Assembly: GCF_963855985.1 (NCBI RefSeq)
Contig: NC_087096.1
Span: 9,424,001 to 9,488,000 of the forward strand
Direction: 5' to 3'
DNA from: Ostrinia nubilalis
Lineage: Eukaryota; Arthropoda; Insecta; Lepidoptera; Crambidae
DNA: 64,000 nucleotides
The notes beneath the pieces were generated by a model that had not been told where the DNA came from, did not search any database, and saw only the letters and a list, made by a program, of their open reading frames with translations. Position 1 is the stretch's first letter; the number at the start of each line of letters is the position of its first letter. Below, one piece after another: positions 15,004 through 27,541 of the stretch. Position numbers and translations under genes: made by a program.

Positions 15004-16092
15004 TAGGGTGCATCGTTGAACAGTGAACCGGCCTTTTTTCTAAATGCTCTAATTAGCTGGAAAATGAAGCTAGAAATGTCATTATGGTCGTATCAGTCAG
15101 GTAATTTAATAAGGTTTCTAATTTTTAGGCTTAAAATTAGCCTGAGCAATAAAAAGGTAACTTAAATTAGGTTTTAAAAAAAAATGAAATTAGGCTCACT
15201 GTGTACTACGGGTAGTTTTCACTGAACCACCCATATTTCAACAGTGAACCATAAAGTTAATTACGAGTAAAAATTATGATTTTGGAAAATAAACAACATA
15301 ATTTTAGATAATCAGCTTTTATTTTTACAACACAAAAATCAAATGGAAATAAAAATGATTATTTCAACAAACAGTCTTCATAAAAAATCACAGAATCCAA
15401 AAATAACAACGAAACTCACACAAAACCCAAATGAAAAGAAAAATGCTTCTTTTAACAAAAATAACTAAACATTGTCTAATAAAGCCTTCAAGTAATCAAT
15501 AATCAACCTTTTTGGTGGTAAACAAACAGTCTTCATTTAAAAAATCACAGAAAACAAAAATAACACAAGACACAATTGAAAAGAAAAATCCTTCTTTAAA
15601 CAAAAATAACTGAAAATTGCCTCTTAAAGCCTTTAGGTAATTAATCAACCGTTTGGTGGTTAAATAAAAAAACAGTCAACCGGTTCACTGTGTACTTTGA
15701 AAACCTGGTTCACTGTTCAAAACATACACTATTCAACTTATGAGTTCACAAACAATAAGAAGTACGCTGAATGGTCATCACGGAATGTGCTCATTATACA
15801 GATAAAACTACAATAATTTTGATACCAAATAGATTTCGTACTTAATATAAATAGCAAAATATACAAAAATCGTAAAGCATAACTAAAAAAACTATCTTTT
15901 GTCGTCGAGAAACAAAGAATTCGCAGCCACACTTCACACCTTAGCCACAGTCGCCGGCGCACTACGGGAGAGGGTAAGGGCATCCACGAGACACGTAGTG
16001 ACTCGTTCGGTGGAACTGGCAACGTCATACTTTTTGAAATATGGCGGTGGTTCAGCGTATCTGGTTGGTTCACTGTTCGACTACCCACCCTA
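15004..16092. mobile_element. Non-autonomous DNA transposon with ~26-bp TIRs and ATG target duplication
   Basis: The left end begins TAGGGTG and continues to GAACAGTGAACC. The inverted right end begins the same way and reaches the same GAACAGTGAACC motif, giving about 26 bp of imperfect terminal inverted repeat. Both ends are flanked by ATG (15001-15003 and 16093-16095), a possible 3-bp target duplication. The AACAGTGAACC motif recurs inside near both ends, in both orientations: 15018-15029, 15239-15250, 15682-15692 (variant), 15707-15717 and 16067-16077. Such subterminal repeats are typical transposase-binding sites. No transposase is encoded; a 116-codon minus-strand frame at 15738-16088 only reads through the terminal region. 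I do not assign a superfamily. Confidence 0.6.
15366..15670. repeat. Two-copy internal tandem repeat, period ~155 bp
   Basis: Inside the DNA transposon, the block beginning AACAAACAGTCTTCAT occurs at 15366 and again at 15521. In both copies it is followed by an AAAATCACAGAA stretch, an AAGAAAAAT(G/C)CTTCTTT stretch, a TAAAGCCTT stretch and TTTGGTGGT. The copies differ by substitutions and small indels, so the duplication is not very recent. Confidence 0.7.
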
Positions 16093-16095
16093 ATG

Positions 16096-17707
16096 CCAAT
16101 TTATTTATTACGACAAAATGTATAGACTACACAATATATTATGTACGATATGAGATGAATGAATTAAGCAGTCTAACCACATTGCGTGAAACGTGCCCGC
16201 GCGAAGGGAAAATGTGAGCTATTTTATTAAAGTTCTCGCACTGCGGTGGAAATATTAATCAGTGCTCGCATCGGTGGAGAGTCGGCTTTAATCGTTACGT
16301 GACGTTTACATTAATTGCAGTCAACTTGAACTTCGACTTCGTAACCTCCTCAAGCTCAAATTATTAACTCTTTAGTAAGCAATTTTTTTTAATTCAGACG
16401 ACTTTCTAATTATTTATCACAAGATGAACTCTATCTCTAGAATAGATAAGCTGTTTTAAAGCTTGTGGTCTCAGTAAAAGCTACTGTTATTAGTTAGGCA
16501 TTTTTTTCATGAAACTAAATCAGCTTATGGCCTCAATATATCAATTGATGATGAAGTCTAAGATGAAACCTTAGAAAATCATATTTACTTGCGATTTACA
16601 AAGTAATTAGAAGTATAGGAAGAAAGAAACTTCAAGATAATATCCATTCTTTTCCAGGGGAGGAGAAACCTGAATGCCAGTTACTTCAAACAAAAAACTT
16701 AACCTTTACTTCTTATTACATGCACTACTATTGCATATATGTATACTTACTTTATAAACCCCTTTACAGGCTTACTAACTCGTACTTGAGGTTGCGGAAA
16801 ACTACGCCGTCATAACACTAGCCAATTACTTAGTCACACTATATTGTGTACGCTACGTCCTATTTTTATAAAGTGTAAAGTGGATTAACTGGGAAAATAT
16901 TCTGTGCACGCCGGGCTTTCCTCCGGCTTCTAATCTTGTGTAACACGTAAAGTTCTTAGAGCGAGTTATAAGTTACTATTATGCAATCATTAGCTCTTCT
17001 TGCCGCGCTAGCTCCACGCCACTAGGACCTTAGTTGAGAGGGCGCGAACCTTTCACCTGTCTGCTTTTACCACCTGCAGACTTAAACCGCTTACACTGAA
17101 AATAAAGGTTGTTTAACGTTCACGAGGAAATCTGAAAATATTTCCGTTGTGGCGGCCAGCTTAACGACGTCTTGCCATATTGCGATAATGTTCCAAATAA
17201 ATTGGCAGGCGGAAACAGGACACGACAGGGTTAAATTGAACTACGACTTTCGGACCGCTTTTGTTCCATTCTAGCATTTATATTTCAAATACTAGATTCA
17301 ATGCTTCTTTATATTTCATTGCCAAAATTCAATGAGGTTTGTCATAATATTATTTTAGGTCTGATCTCATTTAATGTTAGTCTTTTTGTAAGTACTTAAT
17401 CTGATTCAGAAAATTTCGAGACCACAGTCTCTGCCAACCGAGGAAATTTAAAGGCACTGTCATTTTACGAGTTGTAAATATGAAAGCTCATTTTAAAGCT
17501 TTCCCGTGGAAACTGAAAGGACTTCATTTCATTTCGGAAAGCGAAGTGACCAAACATATTTTATTCCAAGTTCAATTTGTCATTGCTTCAGGAAATGTGA
17601 AATGTTATTTCCTATTTAACTTCCGACAATTTCCGTCCAGTGCGCTGGGTTAAACGGTTATGCAAACTTCTGTGTGAGCCGTAGAGGATAGACGTCCTCT
17701 GTAAAGC
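16096..17707. other. Non-coding stretch, nothing recognised
   Basis: About 1.6 kb between two transposons, with no open frame of note, no splice-site pair and no repeat boundary that I could support. Confidence 0.5.
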
Positions 17708-18057
17708 TTCAGCCAAACCAACGCGTGGCGATGGCGATGGCAATCAGAGGGCTTAGTGTGAGTTTACATTAAATGTCCTCCCTAGTGAGCGCTATAAAAA
17801 TATATGAATATTTTAGTTCTTGAAAGCTTCCGTAGCACTGTAAAATCCGTCATACATTTATGTCATTTTTTTTTAGTCGACATCGAATGCGTTTGAAGTA
17901 AACTCACACTACGCCCCCAGATGTCGTGTATGAATTTGTAGCGATGAGTTCACATCAACGTGTCCTGTCATTGTTCGCACGCCTGTCATTGGTATAAAAT
18001 ATGCACGTGCAGTGATCGCTATCGCCGACGCGATCTACACGCGTTGGTTTGGCTGAA
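17708..18057. mobile_element. 350-bp MITE with perfect 20-bp TIRs, carrying a second MITE
   Basis: The left terminus TTCAGCCAAACCAACGCGTG (17708-17727) is matched exactly in inverted orientation at 18038-18057. Inner sequence next to the ends is also roughly inverted (CGATGGCGATGG against CGCTATCGCCG). A second inverted pair lies inside at 17754-17911, so the outer element was split by a later insertion. The short open frames on both strands near 17955-18178 only read through the right arm and are not genes. Superfamily not assigned; no clear target duplication could be fixed. Confidence 0.65.
17754..17911. mobile_element. Inner MITE nested in the 17708-18057 element
   Basis: TAGTGTGAGTTTAC at 17754-17767 is repeated as its exact inverted complement at 17898-17911. 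The interior is AT-rich and has no coding capacity. It sits inside the arms of the outer 350-bp inverted repeat, which sets the order of insertion. Confidence 0.6.
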
Positions 18058-20950
18058 CCAACTCCGTAACTTCGGAGAATGTTTGCCTTGCATAGAATAC
18101 ACCCCATGTGAATACCTGCCTCTGAAGTATTCTGCGAAATATGTAAGTTGCTGCAACAGTGCACTTCCCAAATATTGAACTGTATTTGGGAGTTAATGAG
18201 TTTGTTGCTTGTTAGATTAATAGACCATGCACGTGCTTAAACACACGTTAGTTGGAAGTACTTGTAACAAATTTTAGGAGTATTTTGGAAAATACTTACC
18301 TGCTTTAACTATAATAAGTTAACTATAATAAATATTGGTCTGAAACACAATGCATATAGCGGTAATATCAAGTATTTCATATACCTACCTAAGTGAGTAT
18401 TTAGTAACTTCCTGCCACATCCGTAAGATCTACCTATTTTGAACCCCCCGAATCTGAACGAGGTTAATGGCAAATTAGCACACTAATTTAGCACAATGTA
18501 GAAACAATAGACGAGAATATAGTTTCTGCTTCGTTACATTACACTAGAACAAGATCCGGTAGGCTCATTCGTAAAATTTGAACAAGAATAATACTGCTTG
18601 AGTGAGCTCTATAAAAATATTTCGAAATACCAGACCTAATAGTGATAGCAATTGAAAACTTTTACATCTTAATTAAGCATTAAGCTATAAGTAAACAGGT
18701 AAATTAAAGTCTTGCGATGTTTTACGTGCACATGTTACTACATACTAGTGTTGTCCAGTGCTGAGTTTTTCAGAAACGAAGCCCAAAACTCAAACATAAT
18801 ACTTATTCAAGATTTTCGTTGGAAGAAATCCAAAATTAGGTACTAGTAGGTACTAGGTACTTACTTTATTGTAGAGATTAAATTTATTTTATAGTATTTG
18901 TTTGCGGCCCTGCTTTTTATGCTCCCATTACGGTTACACAGTCAACGTCTTCACAAATTAATGAACTATCCTCCTTGAAACCGCACTGTAAAGTTTGTTT
19001 TAAGAAATATACCCCATTCATTTGTGCACCTGAATTATACAGAGGCAGACTCGCTCGCCAAGAATATGTTTACATTCTGCTCCTTGCTAGATTTATTGCC
19101 ACTTAACGTAAGTCCTGCATTCTAGACATGCCCGCCTGAAGTGGAGTAGGTGCTGGGTATTTAGCGGTTGAGTGTACTTCTTACGAGGTTCTTTATTTTG
19201 TTTTGTAGCAATTATTTGATGTTTACGCTTGGACTTCGAATTCGGACAGCGGTCAATGGAGGGGATTACGTGTGATTCGCGGGATGAGTGAGTGGCGAAC
19301 GCAAGCAATGTTTGGTTTGCGGGCAAACATATTATATCCACATTTTTTTACTTCCTTCTATAACTTCAAACTGAGACTTGAGTAGTGACAGCACTTACCT
19401 ACCATGTGACTATCAAGCTAGAAGCTAGGGTTTTATTTATCATTTGCTTCATTAAAGTAATTTGTTTTCAACATTATTGAAACGTGAAAATATCCTTACG
19501 ACAATGAGTTACTCATCAGGAGAATCGTCTGACTGATCCCGTGTTTTATACTTACAAAAAATTTGCTACTCGTGTTATAAGTAGGATGGAAAGAGACATT
19601 GTCCTAAGTAATTCTATTGGAAACAATTGCTGGAATTGCTACATTGGTAAATAGCCTGAAGGTGATTAGATAAAGTTCTCTTGTTTCCAACTTGATGTAT
19701 TTTAACTAATAACATAGCTTTTGCAGATTGAATATTACGATATTCAAATAGGCCCTAAAACCTTGCAAATTTTCCAAACACTATTTTAATGTCAATAAAC
19801 AAAGCGTTAGTATACAATCCACCGGGTTATAGGTAGGATAAATTCATAGCAAAACTTGCATGCGACGCAAATGGAGGATTTGAACTGAATTGTTGTTTAG
19901 AATTCCCAAAATTTGGACCCGTAATGCTATTGTCTGTCCACATATTTAGGTATTGGATGTTTGTTACATGCGATCGCCGCTAATCGCGTCGCACCCCGGC
20001 CGCGCCATCGCGATTCGCGAGCCGAACGCGCTAATGGAATCTAACGCAACGCAATTGTTGTTCGTAACACCTGACGATTTAAGAGTCCTACGTAAATTTA
20101 TAAATAAATACGAATTGGGTTTTAAACAACTTACATATTATTGTGTCACACAAGTGTATCAAGGTGTTGATTGAAATTTTTCTAATTATAAAATATGAAA
20201 GACGCGCAAAATTAAGTCTAAAATAAAGCGAGTAGTGCTAAAAGGCTTGTGTCACCATTAATAAATAAGAGTTAGTAAAATCTATCATATGACAGAGGTA
20301 CGTAAGTCAGTATTATAACTCGCGTTAATTAATAAAGCTGCATCAGTTTGAATAAATTACTTTGCTTTTACACATTTTTACCGATAAATAAACTGTTTCA
20401 AATGAACCCGTCCATCGGTGAGCTGTTATTTTTAAACTCGTTTCATTAACGCGGCAGTGCCGGCGGCAAACTAAATAATAGAATCAAACACAATGCAATT
20501 ACGGCACTGTCCATGGCACCTGCGTACGGCTTAAGCGCCATTCGTTTATACATGTATCGGCGCTTACGCCGTCTGCTGGTTCCCAGGGCTTATTATTAGA
20601 TAACGGCTGCTCTGCATCACAATTGAGCAGTAATCTCACATATTAAGCAGGTTTAATTCGGCAGCTATGGAATAGGCGTAGGTACAAGATGTGTATGGAA
20701 GAGCGGACCCTCCAAACACAGGCATTTTTTGCTTAAATTGAGTGCTTATTAGTTAATAAGTAGATTGGAAGTAGATTGAGTTCAAGAAACATTTTTGTTG
20801 CAAAATCGAAATATTATAAAAAAAGTGTTTATGTTGATTAGCCATTCTTCATCACACCAATTCTATTGATTCCTTTGCACAACTTGCAGGTAGAAGAACT
20901 ATACTCGTATAAATATTTATAAGTGAGACTACTATTATTTTACTTCTTTA
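18058..20950. other. Non-coding stretch, nothing recognised
   Basis: About 2.9 kb of AT-rich sequence. The short frames at 19093 (minus) and 19953 (plus) have no recognisable content. A small GC-rich segment lies near 19970-20040, and another conserved-looking one at 20450-20600. Confidence 0.45.
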
Positions 20951-20996
20951 TTCATCATCATCATTTCAGCCACAGGAGTCCACGACGTTACTTCTT
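20951..20996 (-). repeat. LINE 3'-tail fragment (minus strand)
   Basis: The plus strand reads TTCATCATCATCATTTCAG, then CCACAGGAGTCCACGACG. On the minus strand this is a GTGGACTCCTGTGGCTGAAATGATGATG-type ending, which resembles the 3' terminus of a family of non-LTR retrotransposons common in Lepidoptera (recalled, not searched). Only the tail is present. Confidence 0.45.
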
Positions 20997-23900
20997 TATT
21001 GGCTGCCGTTAATTGCCGACTGTCGATTTCATAAAAAACAAAACCACTTCATTAGATTGTATCTCACATTTGCATTGCATGGTATTGTTCGTGAGATATC
21101 CGCATTTATTTACGGTCGAAGTGGATGCTATGATCTTTTTTGCTGCTATTTATACGATATGATATGGTCATGATAATAAGTTAAGGAAAATTGATCTTAA
21201 TTGTGTAAAGCGATTATGCTTTATTAACTGGGAAACCTCTAGAAGACATGTAAAAATTAAATACAAAAACAACTGATTCATTCAATCAATACATACCTAT
21301 TTTATTACTACAAGTTGATTGGTGGGTGATTCACGAAGCGAGTCTCTTTCGTGCGCTCTGAAAAAGAAGAAAAACATAAATTAATTACAATTACACAATA
21401 GAACACTATTTAAAATTGGAACATTATTATTTTTTTTTAAATCTACAACGAGGAAGCTCTGGCCTGTTTAAAATTAGAACAGACGGAAATTAATTAGATT
21501 ACATTTTGAAAGAGGCAATTTAAAAAAGGTTCGATAGCGTTAACCAATGTTTGTGTGCGCGCGCGCTCTAATCGGTTTAGGCCGCGACGTGCCGCGCCTA
21601 CCGCACGCCGTGCTTAGACTTACAACTTACTACATTTGGGGTGTGGTTTTGTAGTTTGCTCCTTTTTAACCGACTGCAGAAGGAGGGATCATGTTTTTGA
21701 CTGTGACTTTACGACGGTCGGGAAAAATAAGTTGATGGAAAATGGATAGAGAAAAGGGAGTAAGTAAGTATTTTAGGTTGAACTTAATTTGTAAGGTTTT
21801 TCAAAAAATAATTGTATTATGTTACTAAATCTTACAATATTTATTAGAAGCATGGTTATTTGTGTGGACATAGCTTAGCCTGCATTGCTATTATGCAGTA
21901 GTTCGGTTGAACGACGTTCGGAAAATCGACTCTACATTTGCTATGCAAAGATTGACGCGCGCACTATAGGCAAGCTTATCGGAGCTAGCTTATCGGGCCT
22001 GCTCTTGTCAACTTTGTAAAATTCCATAGGTAAGTAGCGCATTGTCATTATTTGTTTACTTTTTGATTTTTTCATCTAATCGTACGATTACCCCTAATCA
22101 TAAACTTTACCAGCAGTTCCTAACTTAAACTTTACATAGCCCGCAGGTCTACCCTAAAAGCAATTTTAGTACAATAGCCATCCAATATAGTTCTGTTAAT
22201 CTTGTTAGAGCACCGCTAGCCGCATCACGAATTCTGCCCGCCAACTCCGTTCACACGGACTGCATCGTAATGGCGGGGCTCGCGGCACGCATCGGCATTT
22301 TGTCCTTATTACTGGCCAGCAACAAAAATGGGGATCATGCTCTATGGTCGTTCAAAATATCACATGTCAATTCCACGTGAATTACAACTGGCCAGTGCTT
22401 TTGGGGCGGTATTGGGACCGGCTTTGTTTAAAAATTTGAAAACCGAATCGCTCTGTAAGGAAACATAACTTTGTTTTTTTTTTTTTCGATTTTTATGGCT
22501 TGCATAGGCGTGTCATACATGCATTTTAAATTTCAAATCTTTTTTTTATTGCGGGAAAATAGTAGAAATTTTAACTACACCTTTTTTACAAAGATTAAAA
22601 AACAAACTCTTGTAAAATGAATTTCATTCGCTGTAACAAAGCTATCTACTCGAACATTTTGTTTTTATTGCCAACAAGGCATTTTGTTTGCCCCGTCGAG
22701 TACACGGAAATAAAGTTTATTTGCAAAACATTTTAAACAAAAATCCTCCTTTGATATTCATATTATTGTTATTCATTGCGGGATTCACGGGATCTGTTCC
22801 GCATTCCCCGGGTGGTTAATTTGATTCACTTTCTCAAAATTCAAGGTCATTGTGTTGCTTTGGCTCTGAATAAATTATGTTATACGTGTTTCACCAAGAA
22901 ACAGGTTAAAATAAATATTTGGATATGATAAAATGTTATAATACCCATCATATCTAAGCACCTACGTTAATTTACGAATGAATTTTAGAAATCATTAATT
23001 TTTTTTTATTAATGTTATTTGGGCTTAAATATTTTTTTTCTATTATACAAATAAAATTGTTGGCATCATAATTTAACTATTTTAATAACCGACTTTATTA
23101 AAAATATTACAAAAACCACCCCAAAAATGTTCTACACCAATGAAAATTAACGGCAGGGTGTTTCTTACCGGAAAATGAAAATACTGCCTACAATCTGTCA
23201 AGTTGAAATTATTAGGTATTTGGGGGTTATTATGCCGGCAGACGCGCGGTTATCGCTCACCTTTATGGCCACTAACGTTGAGTTACGATCGCGTTCCTAC
23301 AGACGACAGTACTTCAAACTAAATACTGGCATCTTAGTCCGTCGGAATAGATGCTATTTTGCAACAAAAAAGTATCTTTGCTGCACGTCCAAAGATTCGA
23401 ATGATAATTGAAGGCGACGCGGTTAAGGAGTGTACAAGAACTAATCTTTTTAACTACCTATGTTATCGATTATAAAATTTATTACTCGTTTATTCACCGG
23501 TCTTTTATTGGTTTTAGTTTTATTTTATAAAATTTACTGCTCTGACTCTTTTATGGCTTGGACTGAGCAAATTGCACCATATCTCTCTTTTCAGTGTATT
23601 TATGTTTATATTGCGACAGGAACGTGCCAAAAAAGTAGCATGGACCAGGTAATCAGTTTCATAATTATAAAATAAATAATGTACCTACCACATTCTGCAA
23701 ATAAATAATTTTCATTTTCATTTTCAATAATTGTGTTTTTCCAGCGCCTGCCTGTAGGTAGGTGCCTAATATTATAACACGTGGGCACGTGACAATAAAA
23801 GTACACAGTACCTACTTTTAAAATGAGACTTGTGAGGACTACAGGCATGCTAAGCATAAAGGCAAATCAGTGCGTATGTACCAGGCAAATATTATTTTGT

Positions 23901-25299
23901 TTAAGAAGTCAATGGCTTATAATTTAAACGATACACCCTTCTTCAAAATAAAACCAATGCCTGCCAATGCCAATCAAATAAGAAATGAACTTTAGGTAAT
24001 TTAAAAATTGTTTATTGATGTGATCAATGCCCAACAACTTTTCAGCATGAGTACCTACAATCCTGAAAAAGTTGTTGCCAAGGAAATTAATATTCAACCG
24101 ATATCAGTTCTAAGATTTTTGCCAAAATCTTTGGTTTAGAAATTTCAATTGACTTCTCAAAAAACTTTTCCGGAAGAGCCGGCCGCGTTTCAGAATTTTT
24201 CCTTTTAAAACTTCCTCCGGTTTGTATTTCGTTTCAAACGCGAACATTTTCAGGTTTTCAAACGGCAAAATTCAAATTGGAGGCTTTGATTCGAGCGGTA
24301 CTGTCAATAAAATAAAATTAATGCACAAACTAACATCCGTTGTGGAGACCACTGCAAACACTGAATGTGACTTCTGGACTGAATGAGGTAGTTATTTTTA
24401 GTCAGAAGTCGCAAAGTTTTTTATTGATGCACGAACGCTAGCAATACGTGAATCAATCGTATTTTTGTCTTAGGATAGATACGTAATATAAACAGAAAAA
24501 CAGTTGTGATACTTACACAAACAAGTAAGTAACTTACAAACTGGGTGTTTGTAACATTAAGTTAAGCAGGTGTTGTAAGGAAATTACGAACAAGTGTTAT
24601 TTGCTCATATTAAGAGCCATTTTACATTTTCGTGCAAATTTCTAAGATTTTGGAAGCATGAATTACTATCTTAAGCAACACCCAGAGATTATTTAATTAC
24701 TGCGAAAGATAGTTCAATCCTTGTTGTTGACCAATAATGTAACGGATTTACTAAAACTCTTTTGATTAATTCTCAGTGCCCCATCTCCCACAACCATTTT
24801 ACGGAAAAATTTCCGCAGACTCAATTTCAAAGTCCTGTATCTATTATTTATGCTCGTATAATAAGCTTAAAAATATATAGAAATCATCGGACATATATTC
24901 TTGTAGTCCAATAATCAAACGGATTCTTGAATTTCATTACCATTATTGAGTAAAATCTAAAAATATTTTGGCAAATTTTTAAGATTTACGTCACATTTTG
25001 ATCGTGATTTTTGGTTTTAATACACAGCAATAACAGCAATAAAAGTATCCCAAAATAAAGAATATTCATTGGAGAATTGATTTCCACAGTTATTGTTTAA
25101 ATATTAGTAACTACTTTGTCAAAATATTGATGTGAATATCAGTATAAATTACAATGCGGAAGCCGACATTGATTAGTACGGCGCGAGCGCCCGTCAAGGC
25201 AGGACCTGTGTCATTTTTCCCGCCATGACGTTTACGTGTGTTCGTGTCATGAAGCGGAGATTTATACGGCGACCAAATACTTTTGATACTATGCCGGGA
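20997..25299. other. Non-coding stretch with one exon candidate
   Basis: About 4.3 kb without a supported gene apart from the possible non-coding exon at 21297-21357. A GC-rich block with a CGCGCGCGC run lies at 21555-21620 and another at 22210-22300. Long A/T runs are common. No element termini were recognised. Confidence 0.4.
21297..21357 (-). other. Candidate 61-bp non-coding exon
   Basis: On the minus strand a strong polypyrimidine tract (TTTTTCTTCTTTTTCAG) ends at 21358, and a consensus donor GTATGT begins at 21296. Two of the three frames stop well inside the segment, and the third runs to a TAG at the junction itself. If spliced, it would therefore be an untranslated exon or part of a non-coding RNA. 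It lies upstream, in the sense of transcription, of the start exon at 3114-3158, so it could be a distal 5' UTR exon of that gene. This is inference from splice-site sequence only. Confidence 0.25.
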
Positions 25300-25465
25300 G
25301 GTCCGTTTTGAGTCGGCCGTTTGGTGGTTCGAAACGGACGAATATGCCGAGAGGTCTCGGGTTCGATTCCCGGCCGAGCAGAAATTAAAATGATGAAATT
25401 TAATTTCTTTGACGGGACTGGGAGTAACTATGTATTTATGTATGAATTTAATTTAATAAATAAAT
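25300..25465 (+). mobile_element. tRNA-derived SINE fragment
   Basis: A Pol III B-box, GGTTCGATTCC, lies at 25360-25370 inside a tRNA-like 3' half (TCTCGGGTTCGATTCCCGGC). Upstream is a degraded A-box-like segment, TTTGGTGGTTCGAA. Downstream, a non-tRNA body leads to an AT-rich tail of AATAAATAAATTAT type. No CCA end, aminoacyl stem or proper cloverleaf can be formed, so it is not a tRNA gene. The layout (tRNA head, unrelated body, A-rich tail) is that of a SINE. Confidence 0.6.
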
Positions 25466-26879
25466 TATAAAAAAGGTTGTAAGTACATAGTATATCCATT
25501 AAGCTAGCACCCTTAACACAAGCATATTAGTTGCTTATTTTGGGACTAGATGGCATTGTGAAATTGTCCAAAGATTTGTTTATTTATTTATCCGCTTTGA
25601 GTTTTGTTTCGTGAAGAAGAAAAAGAACCGTTTTGTTTCGAGAGGGAAGTTTTGTTGTTAAATCAATAGTAATAAAAGAGGAAAGATTTGATTATTTGTA
25701 TGTTTGAAGGCAATAGGCTCCGAAAACAAATTCTTTCACTAAATGTTTCCTATGTTGGCTATAAAATATTTTCAAAAACTTTACTCCAAAATCTTCGATA
25801 ATTGGTCGTTTAATAAATAAATTAGATAACATATTAATATTTTTTTATTGTTTCCAGTACGATTTCAGTACTAGTTTTTAGAAGTTGTATGATTTAACTA
25901 AAGTGTTATTTTATGCATAATTTATTAACTTCTAAAATATATTCCCTATTGATAGATGACGTGCTTCGTATTTGGTTAAAAAGGTGTAGAATGTTATTTT
26001 GAAGATAACTTGCTTCCATAGAGATATAGAAAGATGCTAAGTAATGCGCTGAGTTCGAAACTCAGTGTCAAAGAAATCAAAATATGTGCTCATTATCCAC
26101 TGCGGTATCAGTATTCAACGTTCGAATAATCTTTAGTAGTATGCAAGCAATGTAAACTGTTTACATTATAACGTCGCTGCTGTCATCATTGCTTTCACAA
26201 GCAATATGTTCTGTTTTTGGGCATATTGTTGCGACACCGGCTTCGCCCCCTTATCACATTTCCCTTTAGTTTCTGTGATCTGTGCTTGCTTCGAAGTTGA
26301 TATCAATTAAATATTCCTTAGTGCTTTTGATTTAAATTATTTTTTTTATTTTGACACGTGTTTGAAAAATCAAGAAATAGTCAATAATACAACAAATGAA
26401 AACGAAACATTGCATTGCAAGTTGCAATGTTTCAATATTGATGAGGAGATTCCATTGGAAAGTCTGTATTCATTCCTAGGATTCCCCTAACACCATCAAA
26501 TTCAAGAGAATTCTAGAGAGTGCAGTTTCCCATCTCATGCTTAGGGGCCACGGTTTAAAATAGCGTGGTTGCATAGAGCCTGCAACGGGCAACCGCGTGC
26601 GCTGCTCATACTAATTTTCGATACAAAAACAAGTGTTGGCTCAATAGTTTTAGCGGAGTTTCATGTGGTAGCGGGAGTAGACTTAAGGGAAATCTATGCT
26701 TCTCCGACGGCCAGTTGTAAGTTGTATGCTCCAGAGTATGTGCACACAATAGCCTGGTGATTTTAGCACCCGAAGGAAATGTTTCAATTTTGTTGTAGAA
26801 AGATATCATAATTTTGTAAGTATTCAGATATTTAAACATACCTAATAATTTGTAGGTTTTATATTATAATTATAAATCA

Positions 26880-27024
26880 GCTAGTAGTGCAAAGAGGCAA
26901 GGCATGTTTGTAAGATGGGGATAGCGGTGCGGGTTGTACAATAACTAAATGTCGATGTATAACTTTACTGCATATCTGAATTGTACAATTGTTTGTTATC
27001 CTAAATAAAATAAATAAAATATTA
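26880..27024 (+). repeat. Possible LINE 3' UTR and tail
   Basis: The sequence ends in a TGTTTGTTATCCTAAATAAAATAAATAAAAT-type tail, that is, short A-rich tandem units after a unique body, as at 3' ends of some lepidopteran non-LTR elements. No coding part remains. Assignment rests on tail type only. Confidence 0.25.
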
Positions 27025-27094
27025 AAAAATATTATCATATAACAAAATTAATAATTTCTTAGAATAATTTAATTTTATTAGAACCAGTTTCCAC

Positions 27095-27128
27095 TTCTTC
27101 GCGGAAAAAGTCGCGGGCAAAAAGCTAG
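27095..27128 (+). mobile_element. Helitron-type 3' end, 5' end not found
   Basis: A GC-rich stretch (GCGGAAAAAGTCGCGGGC) followed by AAAAAGCTAG and then a T matches the hairpin-CTAG-T terminus of Helitrons seen elsewhere in this window. The corresponding TC start was not located. Confidence 0.4.
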
Positions 27129-27541
27129 TATGAAATATGTAGTATTGCCCGCGGCTTTACTCGCGTGAAATTTAGTTTGCTACAGATCGTCATAAATATA
27201 TATTGTTATTCTGGTCGACGCCAGGGATGGATGAGCGTCGCTGTCGCTGGCGACAGGGTTTTCTGGTTAAGGGTTCATGACGTAGTTCTCAGGCAAAATG
27301 AAATCCACTCATAGAAATTAATAAACTTAGTGTATTCACGAGAATAATTACACACAGCACTAGAGTCGTATCGGGACTGAGTGAACCAACGGTCTTGCGA
27401 TAGGAACGTCCGACCCGAGTGATAGTTGAACACAAGCTGCCTAGTACTGCTGTACTGTACTGTAAAGCTTCATCAAAATTTGTTCAGTAGTTTTTGCGTG
27501 AAAGAGTAACAAACATCGAAACATCCATACAAACTTTCGTA

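Noticed and set aside
15738..16088. 116-codon minus-strand frame
   Set aside because: It begins next to the terminal repeat of a DNA element and reads through its end region, with no transposase motif.
25340..25385. tRNA gene with a clear B-box
   Set aside because: No cloverleaf or proper A-box; a SINE head explains it better.
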